NCBI RefSeq assembly: GCF_000321225.1
Contig: NW_004450302.1
Coordinates: forward strand, 1,384,478-1,448,477
Length of the DNA stretch: 64,000 nucleotides
DNA from: Odobenus rosmarus divergens
Lineage: Eukaryota > Chordata > Mammalia > Carnivora > Odobenidae
Direction of reading: 5' to 3'
This document shows, in pieces, positions 44,701 to 56,700 of the stretch. The stretch's first letter is position 1. The number at the start of each line of letters is the position of its first letter. Below the pieces are notes generated by a model. It worked only from the letters and a program-made list of their open reading frames with translations. It ran no database searches and was not told the origin of the DNA. Both the position numbers and the translations under genes were made by a program.

Positions 44701-47700
44701 TATTTATTTATTTAAGATTTTACTTATTTGTCACAGAGTGAGAGAGTAAAAGTAGGGGGAGCAGCAGGCAGAGGGAGAAGCAGGCTCCCTGCTGAGCAAG
44801 GAGCCCGATGTGGGACTTGATCCCAGGGTCCTGGGATCATGACCAGAGCTGAAGGCAGACGCTTAACGACTGAGCCACCCAGGCTTTCCTGTTTGTTTAT
44901 TTTATTTTATTTTATTTTTTAAAGACTTTATTTGTCCGAGAGAGAAAATGAGAGCAAGAGAGAGCATGTGCACAAGCTGGGGGGGGGGGGGGGGCGGGGT
45001 GGAGAGAAGCAGGCTCCCTGCTGAGCAAGGAGCCTGATGCAGAACTCAATCCCAGGACCCCGAGATCATGACCTGAGCTGAAGGCAGACACTTTACTGAG
45101 CCACCCAGGCGTCCCTATTTATCTTTTTTAAAAAAAAAGATTTATTTATTTATTTATTTGAGAGAGACACAGAAAGAGTGGAGGAGTGCGCATGTGGGGG
45201 AAGGGGCAGAGGGAGAGGTAGAGAGAATCTCCAGCAGACTCGCCACCAAGCACAGGGTGGAGATCATGACCTGAGCCGAAATCAAGAGTCTGTCGCTTAA
45301 CCCACTGAGCCATCTAGGCACCCTGAAGAATGTAAAAATGTTTTATTTTAGTTAAGGGGTGACTACATTTATACCTTGGGTTTATAAGCAGAGGGAGAAA
45401 ATTACCAGTCACTTGTATATTTTTAAATGGTTTCTAAGGTGTTAGCACCTGCCTTCCCCCAGTACATTTTTAAATTGTTTTTTTTTTTAAAGATTTTATT
45501 TATTTTTTTTTGAGAGAGAGAGAATGAGAGATAGCACGAGAGGGAAGAGGGTCAGAGGGAGAAGCAGACTCCGTGCTGAGCAGGGAGCCCGATGTGGGAC
45601 TCGATCCCGGGACTCCAGGATCATGACCTGAGCCGAAGGCAGTCGCTTAACCAACTGAGCCACCCAGGCGCCCCATTTTTAAATTGTGAAGTAAATTATT
45701 GCCACTAGAATCAATACTTACGCTTCCATCATATTTCATAAGTTGTTTTGGAGCATGAGTCCTCTTATTTATGGAATTATTTTCTCATACACAGTTTTGT
45801 AAAAATGGGAATGTTTTTATTTGCAATTTACCTGATAAAAATAGTGATGTTTTATTTTGCATAGGTCATTTAATGAACTTGAAGTACTATGCCTCTCCTT
45901 CTGACCTGCTGGATGATAAGACTACATCTCCCATCATTTTGCATGAGAATAATGGTAAGACTTGAACTGAAAAGCAACTCACGGTTTTGTTCAGTGTTTT
46001 AAAAATATTTAAAATAATTTGAATGCCTGAGCCTGGTTGTGTATTTCCTGATTTGCTACTTTCTTATAAGTTTGCCATCATACCAAGATTTGCTGTTCCT
46101 ATCAGATTTTGCATGTGATTCTTACACATACACATCGTCTTAATATATACACATGTATGTGTACACCATACATAATAATAAAAGCTTAACGGGTGCTTTT
46201 GAACAAGTCGAATGAATGAATGAAAAGGTATAAACCATTTGACTTGAAATAATCTCCTTTAATCATTACTTCAAAGGTGAAGAGATTAGCCAACTTACTA
46301 AAGAATACAATAATGGATGTTGTTTCCTATTTGCATTTTTAAAATTTTATTTCTCATTAGAAGAATGAGAAAACCCAGTGTGGGGCTTGAACTCACAGCT
46401 CTGAGATCAAGACCTTAGATGAGATCAAGAGTTGGATGCTTGGGGCGCCTGGGTGGCTCAGTCGTTAAGCGTCTGCCTTTGGCTCAGGTCATGATCCCAG
46501 GGTCCTGGGATCCAGCCCTGTATCGGGCTCCCTGCTCCTTGGGAAGCCTGCTTCTCACTCTCCCACTCCCCCTGCTTGCGTTCCTCTCTCGCAGTGTCTC
46601 TCTGTCAAAAAAATAAATAAAATCTTTAAAAAAAAAAAGTCAGATGCTTTACCAACTGAGCCACCCAGGCGCCCCGCTATTTGCATTTTAATACACTAAA
46701 ACAATGAGAAATGGCCTAATACCTCATTTGGTCCTCTTGTAACTTTAGTCATTGACTATTCTATAATCATAATTCTATTTAAATGCATTCTGGAATTGGA
46801 GAAAATAAATGTTGGTAATGAACCTTTAAAAAATTTTTTTCTTTGGACTGCATTGTTTTCTGTATTTTATTTACTGACAGAAATATTGGTTGTAGAAGGT
46901 AGTTTCTCAAATTTCTAAGTCATATAGGTATTACAGTATCTGACATTATGCAGAAGTTAGCCTGTTTTTTGTTTTTAAATGTTAAGATCCTTGTAGTTTG
47001 TGTTACTTTGGAGAAAACCCTTTTTATTTCCTATTCTCAGTTCCTCGATCATTGGGCATGAACGCATCAGTGACAATTGAAGGAACGTCTGCTATGTATA
47101 AACTCCCAATTGCACCATTAATTATGGGGTCACATCCAGTTGACAACAAATGGTAAGAAGTATAATTCTAGCAAAGTTCATTTTTTCAACTTCAAGCCCA
47201 GTACGAAACAAGTATTACTTTGACTTGCCTCTTTCCTCACTTGACTTTCTAGAGATTGGCTTTTTATTTTATGCATTTAATTTCTCTTTTCAATAACTAT
47301 TTGAATGTTCCTCTCTGAAGTCTGCTTATAGAACACATTGTCTATCATGAGAGAAAAAGAGAACTGTACTAATTCCACTGGTTTAATGATGCTGCTTTTT
47401 TTTTTTATGTTGATCATGGGACTTCTCTTGACTAGAGTAATAACTAGAGATAGATGCTTGATTAACTACTTTAGGGTTAATAAATAGGATGTTTTGGAAC
47501 TGGGGAAAGAAAGTTGAAAGAGTGAATTTTTTTTTTTTTTTTAGATTTATTTATTTAGGGGCACCTGGGTGGCTCAGTCAGTTAAGTGACTGCCTTTGGC
47601 TCAGGTCATGATCCCGGAGACCCAGGATTGAGTCCCACATTGGACTCGCTGCTCAGCGGGGAGTCTGCTTCTCCCTCTGACCCTTCCCCCTCTTGTGCTC

Positions 47701-50700
47701 TCTCTCTCACTCTCTCTCTCAAATAAAATCTTAAAAAAAAAGATTTTATTTATCATTTATTTATTTGAGAGAGCGTGTGCGCGCATGCGAGCAGGGGAGA
47801 GGGACAAGTAGAGTCCACACTGAGTGTGGAGCCTGATGCTGGGCTCGATGTGGAGCTTGATTCCACAGCCCTGAGATCATGACCTGAGCCGAAATCAGGA
47901 GTTGGATGCTTAACCAATTGAGCCACTCAAGCGCCCCAAAAGTGAACTTTTTTTATAAACATTTTAATTATTTGTTTTAAGTAATCTGTACACCCAATGT
48001 GGGGCTCAAACTCATGACTGCAAGATCAAGAGTTGCATGCACTACGACTGAGCCAGCCAGGTGCCCCAAAAGAGTGAACTTTTAAAAAAAAATTTTTTAT
48101 TGTTATGTTAATCACCATACATTACATCATTAGTTCTTGATGTAGTGTTCCATGATTCATTGTTTGTGCATAACACCCAGTGCTCCACGCAGAATGTGCC
48201 CTCTTTAATACCCATCACCAGACTAACCCATCCCCCCCTCCTCCCCTCTAGAACCCTCAGTTTGTTTTTCAGAGTCCATCGTCTCTCATGGTTCGTCTCC
48301 CCCTCCGACTTACTCCCCTTCATAAAAGAGTGAACTTTTGGTAGACTTTTGTTAAATGATATGGACATGGCTAAGAATGGGTGTTTAGATTTTTCATTTT
48401 TATATCAAGTCAAAATCCAACCCACACCCTTCTTTTTTTTGAAGGACCCCCTCCTTTTCCTCCATCACCAGTGCCAACAGTGTTGATCTTCCTGCCTGTT
48501 TCTTCTTGAAATTTCCCCAGCCAATCCCAGTATCTAGAGCATTTGTTCAGAAACTTCAGAACTGCACAGGTGAGTTTTAAGTATCAAGAGCTAATTCTTG
48601 TTAAAAATGTGAAAAACAAACATCAAATTCAGATGGTCTTAGACCTCCTTCAGTCTTCAAAAAAGTACTGATGGGTATAAATGTCATGGTGCTTTGTACT
48701 AGTAAATGCTTAGTAAGTACTTTTTCAATAAATGGATGAATGAAATAGAAGTCGTGAAGGGAAAACTGAGCTGTCAACATTTTGATGTTATTACGATCAT
48801 TATGTTCTTGTTTTTCCAGGAATTCCATTGTTTGAAACTCAACCAACTTATGTACCCCTCTATGAACTGATCACTCAATTTGAGCTGTCAAAGGACCCTG
48901 ACCCCCTACCTTTGAATCACAACATGCGATTTTATGCTGTAAGTAAGGCTCCATAGATTGTTGTAATATTTGAACCCAAGATCAGAATCTTCCTTTATAG
49001 GATTACTGGGTCAGAAACATTCTTTTGGACTACTGGATCGTTTCCTAGTTCCTCATTCAGGCAGGAAATTACAGAAATTTTTGAAACATACTGAAGAAAA
49101 AGCATGAGCTTCCAAGTCAGGAAGTTACAATGTACATTTCATGGCCAGAATTTCAGATGAAATTCTCTTAATGGTATCCTGAACTTTTGTAAGTTTGTAA
49201 GTAGATGTTAAGAATTCCTAATGTTTGGGGCGCCTGGGTGGCTCAGTCGTTAAGCGTCTGCCTTCGGCTCAGGTTATGGTCCTGGGGTCCTGGGATCGAG
49301 CCCCACATCAGGCTCCCTGCTCGACGGGAAGCCTGCTTCTCCCTCTCCCACTCCCTCTGCTTGTGTTCCCTCTCTCGCTGTGTCTCTCTCTGTCAAATAA
49401 ATAAATAAAATCTTTAAAAAAAAGAATTCCTAATGTTTAATTCTTTCAAGTGTCATGAGCTTATAATCTGAAAAGGTCCTTCAAGTACATATAGAGAAGA
49501 AAGTGCTAGAATGAATAAATTAAGAAAGGTTTCAAAACCTCATCTGGACTTGAATTTATTTGAATGTTTGAGGATAGTCTAAAGTAGTAGTTTCCAAACT
49601 CTGTGTTACAGTTATACAAGGTGTTTTATTAACAATGCAGATTTTGCACTTATGGTTTAGGGGCCTCTTTTATACAAATTTCTGACGTAATTTTTGTTAG
49701 TTAGGTTAGGAAACCACTAATAGAATATTTATAGAAAAGGGGTCTTTTCAGCCAAGTTAGTAATTGGCATTTATAACATCAGCTGACCAAAGAATTCACT
49801 GTGGAGTTTTATTATTCACTGAGAAACTACTGCTGATTTTTGAGGAATAGGGGATTTTGGTATTTTGTGGTTGGAGCACTATGGGTGAGTAAATAGTGTT
49901 CATTTCCTTTGTCTTTTTTGCCCAGGCTCTTCCAGGTCAGCAGCACTGCTATTTCCTCAACAAGGATGCTCCTCTTCCAGATGGCAGAAGTCTACAGGGA
50001 ACTCTAGTTAGCAAAATCACCTTTCAGCACCCTGGCCGAGTTCCTCTTATCCTAAGTCTGATCAGACATCAAGTGGCCTATAACACCCTAATAGGAAGTT
50101 GTGTCAAAAGAACTATTCTGAAAGAAGGTATTGCCTTTCTTTTTAATATACTTCCTGGCAAATGGAGACTCTTTGTTCTTGTGGTTCTCTAATTTGGTGG
50201 CTTATCATATCTCCTGTGGAGCTTTTATAACTGGTTTCCATTCGCAAGCGAACTGAATTAGAACCTCAGTGGGAGGAGTTGGGAATCTGGTTTAAGCTCC
50301 ACATATAATTATGATGGAACTAATCCGTAAATTGGCATTTGGAAACCACTGTTTTTTTTGCAATGGACTTGCTCTTTTTCTGCATACAGTGATATAATTA
50401 GGTACCTACAGGCCTGAACCTTACAGTAAGTATAGAAGGTAGAACTTGGGATGCTGTGGGGAGAGATGATTTCTTTGTTTATTTTTTTTTTTTTAAAGGC
50501 ATCTCTATGCCCAGTGTGGAGCTTTTATTCATAACCCTGAGATCAAGAGTTGTATGCTCTGCCAGGTGCCCCAGAGACGATTTCTTGAGATTTAAATTTT
50601 AGGTTGTTAGGATAGTGCTTCCCAGCTTTTAGTCCTGCCTGAGTATGTTTCCTGTCCCCATTCTTTGGGGAACTTAAGCATATAGCTTAAAAAGGGGTAA

Positions 50701-53700
50701 GACCCATGCCCTTTTTTCTCCCTAGATTCTGGAATGCTGATATTTTTCAAACACAGTTTGCTGTTAGAATCCCTGATGAGGGCGCCTGGGTGGCTCAGTT
50801 GGTTAAGCGACTGCCTTCGGCTCAGGTCATGATCCTGGAGTCCCTGGATCAAGTCCCGCATCGGGCTCCNNNNNNNNNNNNNNNNNNNNNNNNNNNNNNN
50901 NNNNNNNNNNNNNNNNNNNGTTAAGCGACTGCCTTCGGCTCAGGTCATGATCCTGGAGTCCCTGGATCAAGTCCCGCATCGGGCTCCCTGCTCGGCAGGG
51001 AGTCTGCTTCTCCCTCTAACCCTCCCCCCATCTCGTGTGCTTTCTCTCTCATTCTCTCTCAAATAAATAAAATCTTAAAAAAAAAAAGAATCCCTGATGA
51101 GACTTTTGGCTGCTCTAATTAACTGTAATTAATTTTTTACCTTAGTTGTAAAGCACTTCAGTAATAGAGATGTATTAATGCGAATGGCAGGCAAAAAGAA
51201 ACAAGGAAGGCAAATCAGGAGATCTCTTTTTTGGGAATAAGAATTGCTTTAGAAGGGTGCCTGGCTGGCTCAATCAGTTAAGCATCTGCCTTCACCTCAG
51301 GTCATGATCCTGGAGTCCTGGGATCAAGCTCCATGTCGGGCTCCCTGCTCAGCGGGGAATCTGCTTCTCCATCTCCCTCTGCCCCTCCCCGCTGTGTTCT
51401 CTCTCTCTCTTGCTCACTCTCTCAAATAATAAAATCTTAAAAAAAAAAAAACTACTTTAGAAATGAGAAATTTTAGAGAGTGTAATGACACTGAGAGTGT
51501 GCAAGTGTGCTTATGGCCCTTCTATTTCATGTATTTGAATCCTGGGAGAATTCTCCAAGGAGTTTCAGGGCATCTAGAAATTAGTTTTTGCAAGCCATTT
51601 ATGAAGTTAGTCCTGCAAGATGCATGGTTTTCCCAAGAAAGTATGTGATCCTTGTCTCTGGGCTTCCAGCATGTTTGGCTTAGGAACCTATGATGATAAT
51701 TAGATATTACATGTATATTTGGCATAAGGATATCATTTTATTTATTTATTCATTTATTTATTTTACAGATTTTTTTTTTTTTATTTTAGAGCCCTAGCAG
51801 GGGGAAGGGCAGAGGGAGAGGGAGAGAGAATCCTTAAGCAGACTCCCTGCAGGACCCTGAGATCATGACCTGAGCCAAAATCAAGAGTCGGCTGCTTAAC
51901 CAACTGAGCCACCCAGGCACCCCAAGGATATGATTTTATTTTATTTAAAGATTTTATTTATTTATTTGACAGAGAGAGAGAAAGAGAGCACAAACAGGGG
52001 GAACAACAGGTAGAGGGAGAGGGAGAAGCCGGCTTCCTGTGGAGGCAGACGTTTTAACCGACAGAGCCACCCAGGTGCCACCCCAAGGATATCATTTTAT
52101 TTATTTATTTTAAAGATTTTATTTATTTATTTGACAGAGAGAGACACAGCAAGAGCAGGAACACAAGCAGGGGAACTAGGAGAGGGAGAAGCAGGCTTCC
52201 CGCAGAGCGGGGAGCCCGATGCGGGGCTTGATCCCAGGACCCTGGGATCATGACCTGAACCGAAGGCAGACGCTTAACGACTGAGCCACCCAGGTGCCCC
52301 AAGGATATCATTTTAGATTATAGCCCCTACATCCATTCTTACCAAACTATGGGCCACATAGCTAACATCTGCACTGATAGAAAGCAGGGTTTATGGCAGT
52401 GGTTCTGGATGTCTTATCAAATAGAATGAAAAACTATTGGCCACGTTTATTTTCATAATTCACTTTCAAGAAAAGGCATTTATATCTGTCAAGGTCTTTA
52501 ACAATTTAGGGATTAAATGGTCTTCATTTTAGAAAGTGGAAGTTTAGTTACTTCTTTATTTTGGAGTATTTATAACATAAGCTGACATATTTTTTGGAAT
52601 CGGATTCCTTCTGTCACCTGTGAATGATATAGTAGGCTTTACGTGTAAAAAATGTGTAGGATTGGGGTGCCTGTTGTGGCTTAGTCATCTGCCTTCAGCT
52701 CAGGTCATGATCCCAGGGTCCTGGAATCAAGCCCCACATCGGGCTTCCTGCACAGGAGGGAGGCTGCTTCTCCCTCTCCCTCTGCCCCTCCCCCTGCTTG
52801 TGCTCTCTTGCTAGCTCTCTGTCAAATAAATAAAAAATCTTAAAAAAAAATAAAAGTTAACTTACCTAAAAAAAAAAAAATGTGTGGAATTTAGTTTCTA
52901 AGGAGATAGAGAATTTCATCCTGTATACTTAGGGATTATTATTTACTAGTGTCTAGTCTTATATTTGGTTGATTATTTTATGATCCTTTTCTTTGCCTTT
53001 TAGATTCTCCTGGCCTCCTCCAATTTGAAGTGTGTCCTCTCTCAGAGTCCCGTTTCAGTGTATCTTTTCAGCACCCTGTGAATGACTCCCTGGTGTGTGG
53101 TGAGTTGTGAGGGGGCTAGCACTTTTCTTAGGGCAGCAGTTTGGTCCCTTTATCTTCTTTTTGAAGCCAGAAGCTGAATTTCTCTCAACTCCTATGTATT
53201 TTGTCTTTCAGTGGTAATGGATGTACAGGACTCAACACATGTGAGCTGTAAACTGTACAAGGGGCTGTCAGATGCACTCATCTGCACAGATGACTTCATT
53301 GCCAAAGTTGTTCAAAGGTAGCACTGGCCCTTTTCCATCAGAGTCCCATTAAGAGATGTATAAGGAACTCTGTTTTCAGTATTAGAGTGAATGGGAATTC
53401 AGGAGGAAAGCATTTAAAGAGGAATGCTTTGAATTCACCTTTCTCTGTTTTGGGATTCAAAAGTAATGTGAGCTTTGGTTTTTTAAATATCATTATGAGA
53501 GTAATAGGAAATAAGATAGGTAACTTTAGGTCCAGTATTAGGGTTCTTTTAGGAGGGAGACAGCTGAAATAAGACGTAGGGGGTTTTTTGTTTTTTTTAC
53601 TTTGCATCACTTTTTAACATATGTAATATGTCACGTGGTGGCAGGTGGGAAGGTAACTTAAGCCAGTCAGCTTCCCAGAAATATTAATATGTAATTTTGA

Positions 53701-56700
53701 GATTTTTCTAGAGTAGGTGCTTGTGACCTGTTTTATAAATAAATTTTATTGGAACACAGTCATGTCTGTTCATTTATATATTGTCTTGCCTTTTTTTTTT
53801 TTAAGTTATTTTTTTAGAGCGAGAGAGTGTGCAGAGTGGGGAGGGGCAGAGTGAGAGGGAGAGGGAGAATCTCAAACAGACTCCCTGCTGCACGGGGAGC
53901 CTGATGCGGGGCTTGATCTCAGGATTCTGAGATCATGACCTGAGGTGAAATCAGGTCAACCAACTGAGCCACCCACGTGTCCTTATATATTGTCTGTGGT
54001 GCCTTTTGAGCTAAGATGGCAGAATAGTTGGACAGAAACCATGGGATCTTCAAAAGCCTAAAATGTTACTGTTTGGTCTTTTAAGAAAGGTTGCTAAGAT
54101 GTTCTAGAGCAAAGCATTTTCTAAAATATATTGTTAAATTTATCTGTAAGATAAAAAGTGCTTTGCTTTAAAGTAATCAAGATTTTATACCAATAATAGC
54201 ATCTTTCATGGTATAGCTTTGGGATGATCTAAATTATCAAGGTTTAGAATTTGATGGTTCAAGAGATTATTCTAGTGGTTCATTAATTAAGATAAATAGC
54301 ATATCCCATTAATCACATGTGAAGGCCCAAAAGGAGGTATTTTCTTACTGAGTTCATTACTACCAGTTTTCTTTTAGTTCAGTATGACATCTAATTTGGG
54401 CTCTTGTTTGTGCTTAGTTGGTTTTTGGTAGTGCTTCAAAAGAGGTTGAGAGTGCCTACTGGTACAGATTCTTTTTAGAATGAATTTGCCCAAAGCTCTG
54501 GCATTTTACAGAACTATTTCTGCCTTTCAGGTTATTTGCCTTACCTGAAAATTGCCTACTGCAAACCTCTGAAGGCATATCTGAATCTCAGGCAGAATTA
54601 AAGGCTGTTTTCCCAAGTAAAAATTGTTTTCATTCAGCAGCTAATACACTGCTAACTTTGTTTTTTCTATCTTATTTTACAGATGTATGTCCATCCCTGT
54701 GACGATGAGGGCTATTCGGAGGAAAGCTGAAACCATTCAGGCCGACACCCCAGCACTGTCCCTCATTGCAGAGACAGTTGAAGACATGGTGAAAAAGAAC
54801 CTGCCCCCGGCTAGCAGCCCAGGGTATGGCATGACCACAGGCAACAACCCAATGAGTGGTACCACTACACCAACCAACACCTTTCCGGGGGGTCCCATTA
54901 CCACCTTGTTTAATATGAGCATGAGCATCAAAGATCGGCATGAGTCGGTGGGCCATGGGGAGGACTTCAGCAAGGTGTCTCAGAACCCAATTCTTACCAG
55001 TTTGTTGCAAATCACAGGGAACGGGGGGTCTACCATTGGCTCGAGTCCGACCCCTCCTCATCACACGCCGCCACCTGTCTCTTCGATGGCCGGCAACACC
55101 AAGAACCACCCGATGCTCATGAACCTTCTTAAAGATAACCCTGCCCAGGATTTCTCAACCCTTTATGGAAGCAGCCCTTTAGAAAGGCAGAACTCTTCTT
55201 CCGGCTCACCCCGGATGGAAATATGCCCGGGAAGCAACAAGACAAAGAAGAAGAAGTCATCAAGATTACCACCTGACAAACCCAAACACCAGACTGAAGA
55301 TGACTTTCAGAGGGAGCTATTTTCAATGGATGTTGACTCACAGAACCCTATCTTTGATGTCAACATGACAGCAGACACGCTGGATACGCCACATATCACT
55401 CCAGCTCCAAGCCAGTGTAGTACTCCCCCAACAACTTACCCACAACCAGTACCTCACCCCCAACCCAGTATTCAAAGGATGGTCCGACTATCCAGTTCAG
55501 ACAGCATTGGCCCAGATGTAACTGATATCCTTTCAGACATTGCAGAAGAAGCCTCTAAGCTTCCCAGCACTAGTGATGATTGCCCACCCATTGGTACCCC
55601 TGTTCGAGATTCTTCAAGCTCTGGGCATTCTCAGAGTGCCCTCTTTGACCCTGATGTCTTTCAAACCAATAATAATGAAAATCCATACACAGATCCAGCT
55701 GACCTAATTGCAGATGCTGCTGGAAGCCCTAGTAGTGACTCTCCTACCAATCATTTTTTTCCTGATGGAGTAGATTTTAATCCTGATTTGTTGAACAGCC
55801 AGAGCCAAGGTGGTTTTGGAGAAGAATATTTTGATGAAAGCAGCCAAAGTGGAGATAATGATGACTTCAAAGGATTTGCATCTCAGGCGCTAAATACTCT
55901 GGGGGTGCCAATGCTTGGAGGTGATAATGGGGAGACTAAGTTTAAAGGCAATAGCCAAGCTGACACAGTTGATTTCAGTATTATATCAGTGGCTGGTAAG
56001 GCTTTGGGTCCTGCAGATCTTATGGAGCATCATAGTGGTAGCCAGAGTCCTTTACTGACTACTGGGGACTTGGGGAAAGAAAAGACTCAAAAGCGAGTAA
56101 AGGAGGGCAATGGCACCAGTAATAGTAGTCTGTCAGGGCCAGGATTAGATAGCAAACCAGGGAAGCGCAGTCGGACCCCTTCTAATGATGGCAAAAGCAA
56201 AGATAAACCTCCAAAGCGGAAGAAGGCGGACACTGAAGGAAAGTCTCCATCTCACAGTTCTTCTAACCGACCTTTCACCCCACCTACCAGTACGGGCGGA
56301 TCCAAATCTCCAGGCAGTTCAGGAAGATCGCAGACTCCCCCAGGTGTTGCCACACCACCTATTCCCAAAATCACTATTCAGATTCCTAAAGGCACCGTGA
56401 TGGTGGGCAAGCCCTCCCACAGTCAGTATACCAGCAGTGGCTCTGTGTCTTCCTCAGGCAGTAAAAGCCACCATAGCCATTCTTCTTCCTCCTCTTCCTC
56501 CTCTTCGGCTTCCAACTCAGGCAAGATGAAAAGCAGTAAATCAGAAGGTTCCTCAAGTTCCAAGTTAAGTAGCAGTGTATATTCTAGCCAAGGGTCTTCT
56601 GGATCTAGCCAGTCCAAAAATTCATCCCAGTCCGGGGGGAAACCAGGCTCCTCTCCCATTACCAAGCATGGACTGAGCAGTGGCTCCAGCAGCACTAAGA

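Larger units (their letters stand above)
45955..48444. other. MED1 introns 10 and 11 (around exon 11)
   Basis: Intron 10 has a head-only minus SINE (about 46340-46440 and 46639-46675) split by a plus SINE at 46441-46638. Intron 11 has a minus SINE (47531-47559 and 47742-47937) split by a plus SINE (47560-47741). It also has a head-only minus SINE (about 47955-48067) and an L1 3' end (48084-48323). Confidence 0.75.
48939..53003. other. MED1 introns 13 and 14 (around exon 14)
   Basis: Intron 13 has a plus SINE at 49228-49425 and a possible old DNA-element fragment near 49570-49700. Intron 14 has a possible old hAT fragment (about 50195-50352) and a head-only minus SINE (50486-50575). The gap-split plus SINE is at 50781-51086, with further plus SINEs at 51256-51451 and 52665-52870. 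Minus SINEs are at 51765-51923, 51945-52080 (internally shortened) and 52112-52300. Confidence 0.7.

Noticed and set aside
54672..55109. 145-codon minus-strand ORF
   Set aside because: It is antisense to MED1 exon 17, with no start context, splice signals or recognisable domain.
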